A stretch of 64,000 nucleotides of DNA from Fremontodendron californicum (GCA_030761205.1 JAULJL010000034.1:5417501-5481500); one strand, 5' to 3'; counted from the stretch's first letter, positions 1 to 12,285 are shown. Made by a program: numbers and translations. The notes: generated by a model not told the origin, from the letters alone.

Positions 1-494
1 TGAGATGATAACAATGAAAAAGCCTGAGAATATGAGTGTTCAAAATCTTGAAGTTGAGAGATGTTTTTGAGAGAGAAAGCTTTGATCAATTGTTGAAATT
101 CAAGGAGGTCAATCCATTTCTAAGTCTAAGCGTTTGGAAGCTGAAAAAGAATGACACAATGAGCTTGAGTATTCTTTTGTCACAATGAAAGATTCATGAT
201 AATAGTTTGCTTTCTATCACACGGCATTCATTTCATACATTGCATTGCATTTCATGACATTCATTATATTTTATTGTATTCATGGCATTCAATGCATGCA
301 TTCAGTATATAAAAGAGAAAAATATTTTGAATTTTGAAGGATAGTTCAATAAGGGGATAAGAATTTCTTCGATTGAGAAATTTTTGATGAGATCTTAAGC
401 CTCGTTTGAGGAAAAGCTTTTCAAATGAGATACTGAACTTCAGTTGAGAAAAACAATTTCAAAATGGATTCGAACCTTGTTCAAGATTTAGTGA

Positions 495-715
495 GAATCC
501 TTAGTTGGGAGCGAATCCCTTATTTTGGGTGCGAATCCCTTAGTTTTGAGTGCGAATCCCTTAGTTTGAGTGCGAATCCCGAGAATCCCTAGTTTTGGGT
601 GCGAATCTCAAGAATTCTTATTTTGGATGCGAATATCTTAATCTTGGTGCGAATCCTTTAGTTTGAGTGAGAATCTCTTATTTAGGTAAGAAATCTCATA
701 TTTTGGTGAGAATCC
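495..715 (+). repeat. Short tandem repeat, about 20-22 bp unit (GTGCGAATCCCTTAGTTTGA-like)
   Basis: At least eight imperfect copies of a unit reading roughly GTGCGAATCCCTTAGTTTGA follow each other, degrading to GTGAGAATCCTTTGTT at the right end. The block lies in the non-coding tail of the LTR element. Confidence 0.75.
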
Positions 716-1296
716 TTTGTTCAAGTTATTTTCAAGTTGTGAATACTTTATTTTCAAGTTATGTTCAAGTTGTAAAACCTTTGTTTTCAAGGTAAGTTGT
801 GAATCCTTTATATTGTAAATTTTTAGTTTGTTTTTAAAGTGAAAGATTTCAAAGTTGGTGTGTTTTTGAGAGATTTGGTATGAATAAAGAGAAGTCTTTA
901 GGGTGAAGTTAATTTGGAAGAAACGAAGAGGCAGTCGAATTTTAATTCAACAGTTGGAAATCCAATAGAGGATAAGGAGATGAATAATAAGCTTGAAAAC
1001 CTTTTTATCTTGATTAGAGATTCAAGGAGTTGATTTTATTTATACATTGCATTCACGACATTCAATTGCATGGTATGCATCAGCATTTCATTCATGGTAT
1101 TCATGTATTGTATCGCATTCATGCATTGCAATTTGAGAAGGACTATTGCAGATATTCAGCATAATGTGGACATGAATTTCAATTTGGAATTTCAATCTGA
1201 AAGATAATGGTAAACCGTTTCGGGATTCAAGGTAAGCTTCTAATTTATTTATTTTTTGTTGAATAAAGCATCTATATTTGATGAATTTACAAATTT

Positions 1297-1606
1297 CGTT
1301 TGGTATTTAAAGTTGATGCCTTGTTGGGAGGAGTTTTTTTTCGTTTGGTATTTAAAGTTGATACCTCATTGGGAGCAGTTTTTTCTCGTCCGGTTTTTAA
1401 AGTTGATACCTCGTTGGGAAGAGTTTTTTCTCGTTTGGTATTTAAAGTTGATGCCTCGTTGGGAGAAGGTTTTTCTTCGTTTGGTATTTTAAGTTGATGC
1501 CTCGTTGGGAGGAGTATTTTTTTCGTTGGGTTATTTAAAGTTGAAGCCTCGATGGAGGAGTATATTTTCACATTAGATTTATTTAAAATTTATGTCTCGT
1601 TTAGAG
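1297..1606 (+). repeat. 45-bp tandem repeat, about seven copies
   Basis: The phrase CGTTTGGTATTTAAAGTTGA recurs at about 1297, 1342, 1387 (variant), 1432, 1478 and 1524, giving a period of 45-46 bp, with a decayed last copy to about 1606. Because 45 is divisible by 3, the array is open in several frames on both strands and produces short repetitive reading frames. These are most simply artefacts of the period rather than genes. Confidence 0.8.
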
Positions 1607-1720
1607 GAGCATTTCTACGATGATATTTTCTTTAAGTATTTAGTGGCTTCTTGAGAACTAGTAAGGTTTCTACGTCTTTGCACATGCCATGTTCTTAGGG
1701 AATGCACAAATAGGGGCAAC

Positions 1721-3968
1721 TGTAGACACTCGTTTTTATCCGGGTTGTTTTGATTTAAATTTTACTGTAATAATAATTTTAATTTTTATCCGAGTTGTTT
1801 TAGTTTTAATTTTAATATTTATTTAGTTTGATTTTTGGAATTAAAACAAATCAAAAAAAGTTGGAAAAAGAAAAAAAAAAGTTGGAATCTAATCCAAACT
1901 GCCTTTTGGATCAGATTAAAACACATCAGGACTCTCTAGACTTTTCCTATTTAAAGAATTTTGAGACTCAACACCAAAATCATGAGAGAAACACACAATT
2001 TCGGATTATAAGCAATAGAAAGCAAGGAAGTCAGTAGCCAAAAGAATATTCTTGAGAGCTTTTAGATTCAAATTTCTTTGGGTTTTGGATTCTAGAAGTT
2101 ATTTTGAGAAATCCAACGGTAAAAGTGTAGGCAAGGGTGAGAGGAATGTGTGCTTGAAATTTGGTGACCATCCAACGGTGAACGGAGCCGGATTAGAGAT
2201 TTTAATTTTGAAATTTCGAGTTTTTAAACTCAGATCTACTATTTTCGGATTTGATTTGGAAAAAATCAAGTTGATTTTTTAGTAGAGTAGGGAAAAAAGA
2301 CTTTTTTGGTGATTTTTTGGAAATTTTTGAGTTCGGCGATCGGCGAAGGTCGGCCACGGTCAGCGAAGATAACAGCAGCAGTGGAGACTTGCCGAAATCT
2401 GGAAATTTTGAAGTGTTCTTCAGTGTTCTTGAGGTGTTCTTGAAGAGGAGAGGGAATCGGGTTCTTTTCTTTTTACAAAGTTATAAAATACGAGATTGTT
2501 ATTCACAAGCTCGATCCTTACTTTAATTATAGAGTCACTCAATTTCTTACAAAGAAAGGAATATACGAATTTTGGAATTAGTTTGATGATCGAACCTGGT
2601 ACCCTCTTGGGCGTGTGATAGGCGAAACTGTTTACCCTGGGTTGACTTTGACAGCTCGCACCATATGGTGGTTGTTAAATTCTTTAAATATTCCACTGTC
2701 CGTGGAGACTGCTTGTGTTTTCGAGGGGTTCTAGGGTAAGCTTCCTTAAAGTAAGCTTAAAATAGGTTTCATTATATATAAACATGATAAAATTACATAT
2801 AAACATGATAAATTATATAAAATTATCATGTTTATATGTAATTTTTTTTAAATATAAACATGACAAATTACATATATACATGACAAATTAAATATAAATA
2901 TGACAATTACATATAAACATGACAAATTACATATAAACATAACAAATTACATATAAACATGATATATTTGTCATGTTTATATGTAATTTTTTAAATAGTG
3001 TAATTTTTTTTTACATATGTACTTTTTTTTTTACATATAAACATGACACAAATTACATATAAATAAGATAAATTACATATGTAATGAGTCTACATAATGC
3101 TCACCATCAAAAGTTTTTCTTAAAATTTTTCTGTGTTTTCACTACACCTATATTCTCAGCTTTTGCTTCATGGGCAACATACCTTTTGACTAAGTTACGT
3201 AAGTAGTTTTTTTTTTTTTTTGGTATTCTTTTTTTGTTTCTGTTTCTATTTTTATTATTTTGTTTTTACGGTAGTTTTTTCTTTTTAAGTTGTTTTATTT
3301 TTTATTTATATTATTATTTTAATTATTACTTTTTATATTTTATGTCTCTTTGATTGATATTAGTTTATTGCATGTTAATTTTTATTGTTATAATAATTTA
3401 TTCTTATTCTTATCCCTATTATTATTGTTTTCTATGATTAATTAATTTTTGGCTAATTTTATTTTAGTTTTGATTATTGCAGATATATTTTTAAGATTTT
3501 TTATTTGATTATTATTTTTAAATTCATGTAAATTATTGTATATTGATTATTATTTTCTTTATTATTTAATTATTATTTTGATTATTATTTTATTTGTTAT
3601 TTTGATTATTATTTTGATATATTATTTAGTTATTTGATATTTGATATTTTTTATTTTTGACAATTGATGTTTTTTAAGATAAAATAATTTAGGTAAATTT
3701 GGTAAATATTAAGACCATTTAGATAAGACGAGTTTAAGATAATGTGTGATTAATGTGGTACTATCTCTAGATAGACGTTATGAGGGTGCTAATTCTTCTC
3801 CATACGTAACCGAACTTCCGAACCTATTTCTGATAAGTAGAGTAAAATCTATTCTTTTTAAGGTATTTTAATCAAGCTTAGGATTACTTTAAAGATAATA
3901 GATTTGTATAGGTGACTAATCACACCTAGTAGAATGATTAGTGGTTATTCCATGATTTGTGTCTAGCA
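1721..3968 (+). mobile_element. 3' LTR of the Ty3/gypsy-type element
   Basis: The LTR starts TGTAGACACT right after the polypurine tract and is proposed to end at TGTCTAGCA (3960-3968), an imperfect inverted match to the start. Near 3770-3850 and 3915-3950 it carries phrases (GGGTGCTAATTCTTCTCC, CGTAACCGAACTTCCGAACC, GACTAATCACACCTAGTAGA) that I know from the 3' part of many plant gypsy LTRs. The 5' LTR and target duplication are outside the window, so the boundary is an inference. Confidence 0.55.
2775..3085. repeat. Minisatellite ACATATAAACATGACAAATT with inverted copies
   Basis: Around ten to twelve imperfect copies of a 19-21 bp unit (ACATATAAACATGACAAATT). Some stretches run as the reverse complement (TGTCATGTTTATATGTAATT near 2822-2846 and 2968-2990), so the array can fold into long AT-rich hairpins. 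It lies inside the proposed LTR. Confidence 0.75.
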
Positions 3969-4725
3969 TGTTGAATTCGTATTTGGCTAATAATTTTTTA
4001 ATTTTATTGATGGAATGTAAAAAACTACAAAGACCAATGTATTAAATAATAATTTTTATTCATAGTAAATTAGCCATAGATCTTCAGGCCAAAAAAAAAA
4101 AGAAAAAAATTAGCCATAGATGATGATCAACCGGTGGTTGGTGGGCGTTACCAAGAGTCTCGTCAAAAGGGCCAAAGATGAGACATTCGGCCCACCAGTG
4201 AACGAGTGAGCCTTTAATCAAATTTCTTTATTCGATAGATTGAAGCTTTCTTTGACCATCAGCTTTCAATTTCCAAATTTCCATTATGTCATGATTTTGG
4301 TTCCAAGCCAAAAATATAAAAAATAAAAAATAATATACCCACTTTTACCACAAAAAAAAAATTATAATTGTTTACCATAAGCTTTCTTGTCTCACTTTTT
4401 TTTTCTTTTTTTTTTTATATTTTTGATAGGTCATTGTGAAAGTGAAAAATAGATAATTAAATAAAATTAAATTTGAAATTTAATCCAATTGATTCATGCT
4501 CTCATTTTTTAGAGATGACATTCAGTAAATTTGAATTTTAGATCTCCGCATCAGCAAGTTTTTTCTTTATCCCAAACTACGATTTTTTTTAATAAAAAAA
4601 AAAATTAAAATACTAAATCAAGTTTAAATTAAAAATGTGATCCCATGTGAAATGGAAGTGTTTGTCAATTATCAATAAGTGATGTGTGTATTTTCTATAA
4701 AAAAAAATATTGATGTATTTATATT
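3969..4725. other. Gene-free AT-rich DNA
   Basis: I see no coding exon, RNA gene or clear repeat boundary here. Poly-A and poly-T runs dominate. Confidence 0.5.
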
Positions 4726-4911
4726 AAAGTTTTGTTAACGAGTGCCTTTAGCACTTTTTAAGGTTAATTAAATATATTATTTATGGTAATAACATTGTAT
4801 TAAATATAAAAGTTGATAATTTTATTCATCATTTTCAATATATTGAATAAATATATTATTATATATGATAATTTTAAAGAATATCCTTAAGACACTCGTT
4901 AACAAAATTCT
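4726..4911. mobile_element. Palindromic MITE, TIR TTTTGTTAACGAGTG
   Basis: The left end TTTTGTTAACGAGTGCCTT (from 4730) is mirrored by CACTCGTTAACAAAA (4893-4907), and the interior is AT-rich and partly self-complementary. Degraded relatives lie at about 38025-38205 and as two adjacent copies at about 42885-43220. No transposase is present. Superfamily is undetermined because the target duplication is ambiguous in AT-rich flanks. Confidence 0.65.
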
Positions 4912-6960
4912 TTATATTATTTTTAGCTAATCATGTAATAATTTTTCCTTGGTAAAAACCGTGTGTAACTTGGAAAGCTAAGGATGACCTTCTTTAATGG
5001 ACCAAATTCAGGTTACTAGGTTTCTAACAATTTAAGTCAACGACCAAAAAGTTATGCAAAGCAAAACTCACAGTGTAAATCTACCCAACACGAGACTCAC
5101 ACTTCCATGGAAATCATATTTTCTTGGAAGTAGAAAAGTCTAAAATGGAAATTAAATAGACCATTCCATTGACTATTTGAAATAAAAAAACCTAGTGACC
5201 AATCTTCTCATATTTTTTTTTATAGAAAAAAAATTATGTGAGAGAAGACTATCCAAGTCCGTACTTAAAGGTTTAATATTTGAATATTAGAATGAGATGG
5301 ATGAAAATTTATGTGATGGGAAAAGACTTTTTCGTATAAATCATTATTGTACAAATAAAAAAAATTGAGTACATATTAGATTTACTCATGGATCAGGTTG
5401 CGGTTCAAATTTTTTTTTTATTTCTTTAATCAAGTTCGGTCTAGTTTATTATTTAAAAAAAAATATATTTTATATTAATATTTATATGATTAAATTTAAA
5501 TAAAAATATTTTTTATTATATGAATAATAATTTAAGTTAAATCTTAATAAATATTCAATCAACTGAATCAATTTATGTTGAGAGATATCAAAAAATCTAT
5601 TTGGAAGCATGATAGAAAGCATCCGTCCGAGCTAACTCATGAACTTTTAAAGACAACTAGGCTGTCTTTTCACTATATGTCACGTGTGAATTGAAACAAT
5701 AATAAATAAATAAATAAAAAGTTGGCAGAAGTATTTGGGGTTGCAATTATAATTTGGAAGGTCAATTATTTAGGTTCAATTAACGTTGAACCCCAAAATT
5801 TGGGGCTGGAACTTGGAAGTCAACATAGGCTTAAGGAAAAGGAAAACAAAAGCAAAAGAGAAGTGGTCTACTTGATTACCTTTCGTTTGTGGCCCAATAT
5901 ATATCAGGTCAATTCTCCGAAGTTATTAGCTAGTTCGGCCCATCTTAAATTTCTTTTTCACTCTTTCTGTTTTTTTTTTATATTCATTTTTTATACATAA
6001 ATAATGGAATTTTTTAATTTCATAAGCGAGATTAAAAAATATCCATGTTTTATTTTTTGTCAAATTAGTTTTATTTAATATACCTTAAATGATATGTATC
6101 ACTCTACTAATTTTGTTTGTGGAATGTAAGAATTCCACTGATAATAGATGGGATACATTTTTTTTTACAAAAATACAGGTATAATGAGAATAAAAATCTC
6201 ATGGATTTAGTTGAAAATTACTAAAGAGATTTTGATTATGACTTGCTTCATGAAGATTGAAAGAGGTGAAAGTTTTCGGTCAGTAACATCGTATAATTGT
6301 CTATAAATAGAAGGTTACAAAAGAATAAAGAGGAAATATCCCCCAAATACAAGGATTATATGTATTTGTTTTCCTTAATTGAAATTACCTTTGAGATTGC
6401 TTACGTTTAAGTATTCATATAATGGAATCTCAACGCTTAATAAAAAACTAAGTCTTGAGTTTTAATGAGTTCAAGTACATCATTTGAATGTGGTTGTAAG
6501 CACTAAACATTTTTAGACATCCCAAGCTAGAAAAATGTTTGTTTATATGTGAAAAGAGGGTAGTTGAGTTAATCTCTTAATGGACCTATAACATGTAAAT
6601 TTAGTTGTTGAAGTGCCTTATACGGTGACATTTTTTTACGGAGTTTACTTATACGAGTAGAAGTGGTGCCGCTTCTAAAAGTAAAGGGTTTGGCTCTTAA
6701 GCACTCATGAAAAGATACAAAACACATGGTCAATTATAGTGTCAAGCATTGCTAAATGACTTCTTAATAAGTCTTGCAATATTATGTGTGAATTAGTGCA
6801 TAACTAATCACATAAAATTATTGGTTCAAAGATCTATCATACAATTTTGATTAGCTCAACAACACCTTTTCACTAGGATGGAAATTTTAAATTGATAAGA
6901 TATTTTCACTTATATATAAGACTTCAAAAATTATCGGATGCTCTATTTTGAAAATGATGG
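4912..6960. other. Gene-free region with possible old LTR debris
   Basis: No gene is supported. The reading frame at 5722-6000 has no recognisable domain and looks incidental. At about 6300-6312 there is a TATA-like CTATAAATAG in a context resembling an LTR promoter, but no matching partner is seen. Confidence 0.4.
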
Positions 6961-6967
6961 GAGATTG

Positions 6968-7810
6968 TTAGAATATTTTTTAAATTATAGTAAAAGAATA
7001 AAAGATTAATTAATTAATCAATTAATGTGAAACTAGTGTTTGAGAAGTTATATAAAAGCTTTGAAAAAGATCCAAGACAAGAAATCAGTTTGTGTTGATT
7101 TAAGAGGTTTTCATATGGGGAATTCGAATGCCATATGGTTTTAGGATAAATATTTGCTTTTGAGTGAAAATTAATGCTCAACTTGAGTCATCAGAATGCC
7201 ATGTCTGAGAAGCAAGACATCTGACTGCCGGTCTAATAGCATTCAAATGACATGTCTTGAAAGGCATTCTAACTTAAATAACAAAGGAGCATCTAAATGT
7301 CCTGTTTCGAGCATCCAATTGCCTTAGAACAAATTTGAACAATTTGTTCATTAAGGTTAGTTTTGTTTCAAATGAAAACATACCTATTCATAAGGTGATC
7401 TTTCACTTGTAAATGATTGCCAATGACAATTATTGGTTTCCAAATGATTGGAAATCAATGAATAGACAAGTTGATTGAATCAATCAACACAAATGAAGAG
7501 TTACAACTTTTGATAAATTCTCTATAAATATAGATGTTAGAAATCATTCCAAGTGATTGATGAATGACCACTCTGATTTTTTTTCCCTCTCATTCTCAAA
7601 TAGACCAAATCTCTTATATATTATTTCCTACAAAAATACTGTATAAGAAAGATGTTTTTGTCACTCATTAGGAAGTGTTTAGTGGTTTGAATTCATTAGT
7701 ACAAAGTACACTCAAACAAGAGTTTCATTATATTTTATGACTATTCGATTAACCATATTGCACAACATAAATGGTGAGACAAAATAAGCCTAAAAAGTGA
7801 CATTTACAAC
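6968..7810 (+). mobile_element. Possible solo or truncated Ty1/copia-type LTR
   Basis: A purine stretch (GATGGGAGAT) directly precedes TGTTAGAAT at 6968, the usual PPT-LTR junction of plant copia elements. A CTATAAATA motif occurs near 7533 and a possible TACAACA end near 7810. No second copy or target duplication was found, so this is tentative. Confidence 0.35.
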
Positions 7811-8061
7811 ACTTATTGAAACCATATTCTCTCATGTAGTGACTTTTCTTTTATACCCATCAAAATCTAAAAACAACATAAATTCCATTTAATACATTCG
7901 ACTAAAGTATGTTCACGGATCTACTGTTTAGAGATAAGTCCAATTTTTTTTTTTCCTTCAAATTAAAAAAAAAAAAAAACTACGAGCAAGTGACCCTCCT
8001 TTCATAGGTGGGTCCAAAAACATTTTATGGCCCAAAACTTAAAATCTTCAGTCAACACACA

Positions 8062-8063
<2 letters not shown>

Positions 8064-8130
<67 letters not shown>
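8064..8130. repeat. (AT)n microsatellite
   Basis: An uninterrupted AT dinucleotide run of about 66 bp. Confidence 0.95.
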
Positions 8131-8133
<3 letters not shown>

Positions 8134-8230
8134 TCTTACTAATTTTGGCAGTTATATATAACATGAAACATTACTCATTTACATTCCGTTTGATAAGAAG
8201 GAAAAAATAGAAAACACTTTTAATTTAGAA

Positions 8231-8426
8231 TTTATGTTTGATGCATTATCAGTTTATAAATCTATACATTGACAATGCATCACATGATGTCACCTGTTAA
8301 ATGTTAAGTTTAGGGTTTAGATTTATGGTTTAAGATTTTAGGATTTATGTTTTTAATGAGATGTCACCGTAAGATTCACTGTCAGTATATAGAATCATAC
8401 ACTGACAGTGCATCAAATACAAATCC
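8231..8426. mobile_element. MITE copy 1, TIR TTTGATGCACTGTCAGTGTA
   Basis: The left end reads TTTGATGCATTATCAG and the right end CTGACAGTGCATCAAA. Each end is itself a short hairpin (for example 8238-8283). The interior contains TTAGGGTTTAG-like sequence. The second copy of the family is at 9184-11186 and is interrupted by other elements. Confidence 0.7.
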
Positions 8427-9183
8427 TTTAATCTAATGATTAAGTTAAAACATAACACATGTTGTTATGAATTTCGATCATTAATTTTTTTTTTTTTTCT
8501 TTCCAAACGAAGTCTTATGGTTCAGAGAAGTTTCAACTCCTTGTGGAAATGAAACGTCGACTCTTCATCCCCAATGTTTGTCTCTTTGGGTTTTTGTTGG
8601 CATTTTATACCTTCATTTGATCTTTAGTTACTTATATTTTTGCCATAAAGAAAGGGTAAAGAAAGGCAATAAAAGGGTGCATTGCCCTCTTTTTCTCTTT
8701 AGGCTTCATTTTGGGCAGGCTAGTTAGCTGGGTCAGACCTTATCCAACAAATTGTGGTTGCACCAAAGGGGTCAATTAAACTAGTTTAGGACTATCTTTA
8801 TTTATTACTATTAAACTTGTGAATCTCACGTTAAGCCACAAATTAAGAAAAAAGAGTTGCCAATATAAAGCAACCCTTTCTTGTGTTGATTCTAATAATA
8901 TTTGTATGTTATTGTGAAAAGAGTATGCATTGCATGTACTATAAACACAAATTCTATATGCTTTGAATTCTGAATCAAACAATAATCCCAACCAATGATA
9001 TTCGTAAGGTATATCTATCCTTCGAGTTTGATCAAAGATTATTATTTTTTTTTTCGAAAATAAAATCTCAAATCCATTAGACTGGTATAAGAGAATTATG
9101 TTCCTTAAAATGGTTCTAAAAAAAATTAAATTTAAAAAAATTCTAAAAATGTCTGTATCCAAAAGAATACCCTCTATTATTTA
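8427..9183. other. Gene-free spacer
   Basis: Host-like sequence between two MITE copies. The 128-codon minus-strand frame at 8776-9162 matches no family I recognise and has no supporting splice or promoter context. Confidence 0.4.
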
Positions 9184-9289
9184 TGAGTTTGTATTTGATG
9201 CACTGTCAGTGTATAAGACTTATACACTGACAGTGAATCCTATAATGACACCTCATTAATAAATAAACTTTAAACCCTAAAATCTTAAT

Positions 9290-9338
9290 TCTAACCCTAA
9301 CCCTAACCCTTACCTTAATCCTAACCCTAAACCCTAAA
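9290..9338. repeat. Interstitial telomere-like CCCTAA tract
   Basis: Several degenerate units (CCCTAA, CCCTAAA, CCTTACC) occur in a row. The tract lies within the MITE, and a reversed TTTAGGGTTTAG version occurs in MITE copy 1. It therefore looks like part of the element rather than a former chromosome end. Confidence 0.7.
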
Positions 9339-9341
9339 CTT

Positions 9342-11091
9342 TACTATGCGAAATTTGACATATAACAGCATTTTGAAGTGCTGTGAAAATTAAAAAAGCT
9401 GTTGCTGTAAGATAAGGTAGTATTTATTCATATGCTATATATGTGGCCGCAACTTTATGTCTTTGGTAGCATTTTTGCATATGTATAATAACACTTATCA
9501 AAAGGGTTAATATATAAATTAGCCCCTGTACTTTATGCCTTTTGTCCGTTTGGTACCTGAAGAAAATTTTTTGTCACTTTGGTACTTGAACTTTCATTCC
9601 GTCAATCATATTAGCCCTTTGCCCTAACACCGTTAGTTAATGGCTGACTAGGAAAAATACAACCAATCAAAGGCTGACACGTGGCAAAAACAGCCACATC
9701 ATTAGTGCCACATCATCATATAAGAAAAAAAAATAAAAAAATATCCAAAAAAAATTCAAAAAAGATCCAAAAAAATTTTAAATAAAAAATATAAAAGTCG
9801 AAATAAAATAAAAAATATAAAAAAAAATTAATTTTTTTTAAAATCAAAATTAAATATTTGAAAATTACATTTTTTTTAAAAAAAAATTCAAAAAAAATTC
9901 AAAATAAAAATTATAAAAATCAAAATAAAAAACTGATTTTTTTTTAAAATCAAAATTTTAAAAATTATAAAATTATAAAAAATCAAAAGATAAATCTAAA
10001 AAATTCAAAATTAAAAAGAAAAATAAGAAATAAGAAATAAGAAATACTTTTTTAAAATATAGAAATTTCAAATTCAAAATATATATATGAAAATTCAAAA
10101 TAAAAAAATATATAAATTTAAAATTTAAAAATAGAAACTTTTATTTTTATTAAAAATATTTAGATTTTTTTTCTTATTTCTTATTTTTTTTCTTATTTCT
10201 TATTTTTTTTTACAGATTTTTCAATATATATATAAAGTTTTAAATTTTATAATTTATTTTGATTTTTGGTTTTTTATTTTTATAATATATATGAAAATTC
10301 GAAATTAAAAAAAATAGAATTTTAAATTTTAAAAATAGATTTTTTTTTCATTTTTATTAAAAATATTCAAAATTTTTTTTTAATTTTTAGAGATTTTTAA
10401 ATATATATATATATAAAGTTTTCAATTTTTATAATTTATAATTTATTTTGAATTTTTGTTATTTATTTATTTTATTTTTTTTAAATGGATTTTCAAATTT
10501 TTAATTTTGATTTTTTTAAAATTTTTTAATTTTTTAAACTTTTTTTGAATTTTTTTGATTTTTTTTCTTATATGATGACTTGGCACTAATGATGTGGCAG
10601 TTTTGCCACGTGTCAGGCTCTGATTATGTTTTTTTTGCCTAGTCAGCTTTTAACTAACGGTGTTAGGGCAAAGGGCCAATGTGATTGACGGAATGAAAGT
10701 TCGAATACCAAAGTGACAAAAAAAATTCTTCAAATACCAAACAGACAAAAGGCCTAAAGTACAGGGGCTAATTTATATATTAACCCTTATCAAAATGCTG
10801 TTATTTCTATTTTATAACAGCTTTTCATGACCTTTTGCATACATTTTTCATTTGCTACAAAAGATCTCAATGATAACAAATATAAGTGCTAACAAAAGTA
10901 TTTTTACATGATAAATTTATAACAGCACATGTCAAATGCTTCTAAAAATTTTAAAAATGCTATAATTATTGCCTTTATAATATATAACAGCAATATGCAA
11001 AATGCTGTTAAAGTATTGTCTTTGCTATTTTTAACAACATTTGAGAAATGCTATAAAAAAAATGCTGTCTAAAACTAATTTTTGCATAGTG
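9342..11091. mobile_element. Non-autonomous CACTA-like element
   Basis: The right end is CACTATGCAAAAATTAG in reverse complement (ending GCATAGTG at 11091). The left end is TACTATGCGAAATTTGA, one base off the expected CACTA. The same 3-bp CTT flanks both sides (9339-9341 and 11092-11094), the target size of CACTA elements. Subterminal AACAGCATTT / AAATGCTGTT motifs recur in both arms. No transposase is present; its centre is occupied by a nested Mutator-like element. Confidence 0.75.
9504..10786. mobile_element. Mutator-like foldback element with about 220-bp TIRs
   Basis: It starts GGGTTAATATATAAATTAG and ends with the reverse complement. It is flanked by an exact 9-bp duplication TTATCAAAA (9495-9503 and 10787-10795), diagnostic of Mutator-type insertion. 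The arms are recognisably inverted for at least 200 bp, including CTAACACCGTTAG / CTAACGGTGTTAG and CCACGTGTC / GACACGTGG. The interior is AT-rich and non-coding. A decayed arm of a related element lies at about 34590-34806. Confidence 0.88.
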
Positions 11092-11186
11092 CTTAACCCT
11101 AATTTTTAACAAATGTCATCGTAAGATTCACTGTTAGTTTATAGATGTATATAAACCTATACATTGACAGTGCATTAAATATAAAT

Positions 11187-11755
11187 CTATTATTTATTGT
11201 GATTGTTAACAAAGCTTCGGCTTCTTAACTATTTAGCAATGTGTTATATCTCATATTATACCTGGCTAAGACCCAATACTTGATCAAGATCCAAGAGTCG
11301 TGTTTAAAATTTTAATACATTTAATAATTTATATCATATTTATATATAAATAAATAATAAAAATTATAAAATATGACATAACTATACGAATTGAAAAAAA
11401 GAAAAAAAAAAGCCAATGAAATACCCAAAGGGATAAAAGCTATGGATGGGGTGAGGTGAGGCTGAAATCATAAGCATCCACCTTTTTAGAAGAAGAGAAA
11501 ATCCGAATCCTAGCAGCTTGGAGCAGGACAAATACTAAAACATTCACAACCGTACCCCAAACCAACCCCAAGACTCCTCGTAACTCAAACAACGTCATTT
11601 CCCTAAAATCCATCTTCTTATCTTTTTATCTTTTTTTTTTTTTTTTTTTTTCTTCCAACATAGGAAACAATTTAAATCTCCCACACTTCACAAAACCCCA
11701 GATTTTTTTTTTTACTTTAATAGGTCTGAGAAGCGACAAACACAAATGAGGTTTT
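11187..11755. other. Gene-free flank of the copia insertion
   Basis: No gene seen. 11751-11755 is GTTTT, the left copy of the copia target duplication. Confidence 0.5.
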
Positions 11756-12285
11756 TGTTGTGCGGAATCGAATTGATATTACTAAAACCGATTTAAACAC
11801 ACTGAAAAAACACCGATATTTTACGTGGTTCGGCAACTGTGCCTACGTCCACGGGAGGAGGAGCTTGAAGCTTTGTATTAATGGAGATGGAGTACAAACA
11901 AATACAGAATTCAAGGTGCTACACAAGCACTGAACTCACAACTCAACACAATACCGAATTACTCTATAAACACAGAGTATTTGCTTCAACACTTTAGCTC
12001 TAACTTACTCAACTTAACTCTACTCTACTCTACTCATTTTTCTCTCTTACTCTACATGGCTATTTATAGCCATAATATCAAGGTGTGAACATACATCAAG
12101 TGGCAGCCACCATAGCCACCATCCACCACCTATCTTGGTGTGAACACATTGCAAGTGGTAGCCACCATAGCCACCATCCATTTGCAAGTGGTAGCTTTCA
12201 TTATTGGTGGTGCAAGTGGTAGCTCCATTATTGGTGCTAAGCCACCTATGGTGAATTTAAGCCATATTCAAGCCATATTCCAACA
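11756..12285 (-). repeat. 3' LTR of the copia element
   Basis: 530 bp, TG...CA bounded. On the minus strand it carries GGCTATAAATAGCC (12058-12071), the likely TATA box. The PPT (CCAAGGTGGAGAT on the minus strand) abuts it at 12286. Confidence 0.95.

Larger units (their letters stand above)
1..1720 (+). mobile_element. 3' internal tail of a Ty3/gypsy-type LTR retrotransposon (cut by window edge)
   Basis: No intact coding region is visible. The stretch is assigned to an LTR element because it ends at 1708-1720 with a polypurine tract (AAATAGGGGCAAC), immediately followed by a TGTAGACACT LTR start. It holds two tandem-repeat blocks, described separately. Several 'CATTCATG/CATTGCATT' runs occur near 210-300 and 1040-1130. 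The long repeat-rich non-coding tail between pol and the 3' LTR is a known habit of large plant gypsy elements. Which lineage this is cannot be told without the pol genes, which lie outside the window. Confidence 0.6.
9184..11186. mobile_element. MITE copy 2, split by a nested CACTA element
   Basis: The left part (about 9184-9341) begins with TTTGATGCACTGTCAGTGTA, whose terminal hairpin is nearly perfect, and runs into a CCCTAA-rich tract. The right part (11092-11186) ends ACATTGACAGTGCATTAAA. Both halves match copy 1 at 8231-8426, including the phrase CGTAAGATTCACTGT, which shows that the intervening DNA was inserted later. Confidence 0.75.

Noticed and set aside
500..715. Possible CRISPR-like array
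   Set aside because: Repeats are contiguous and degenerate with no unique spacers, and the DNA is plant nuclear.
1256..1571. Overlapping 65-94 codon frames on both strands
   Set aside because: Artefacts of the 45-bp tandem repeat, which is open in several frames.
8776..9162. 128-codon minus-strand open frame
   Set aside because: No recognisable domain, AT-driven composition, no splice or promoter support, and it lies between MITEs.
9290..9338. Possible ancient telomere or chromosome fusion point
   Set aside because: The CCCTAA units are degenerate, short, and part of a MITE whose sibling carries similar sequence.
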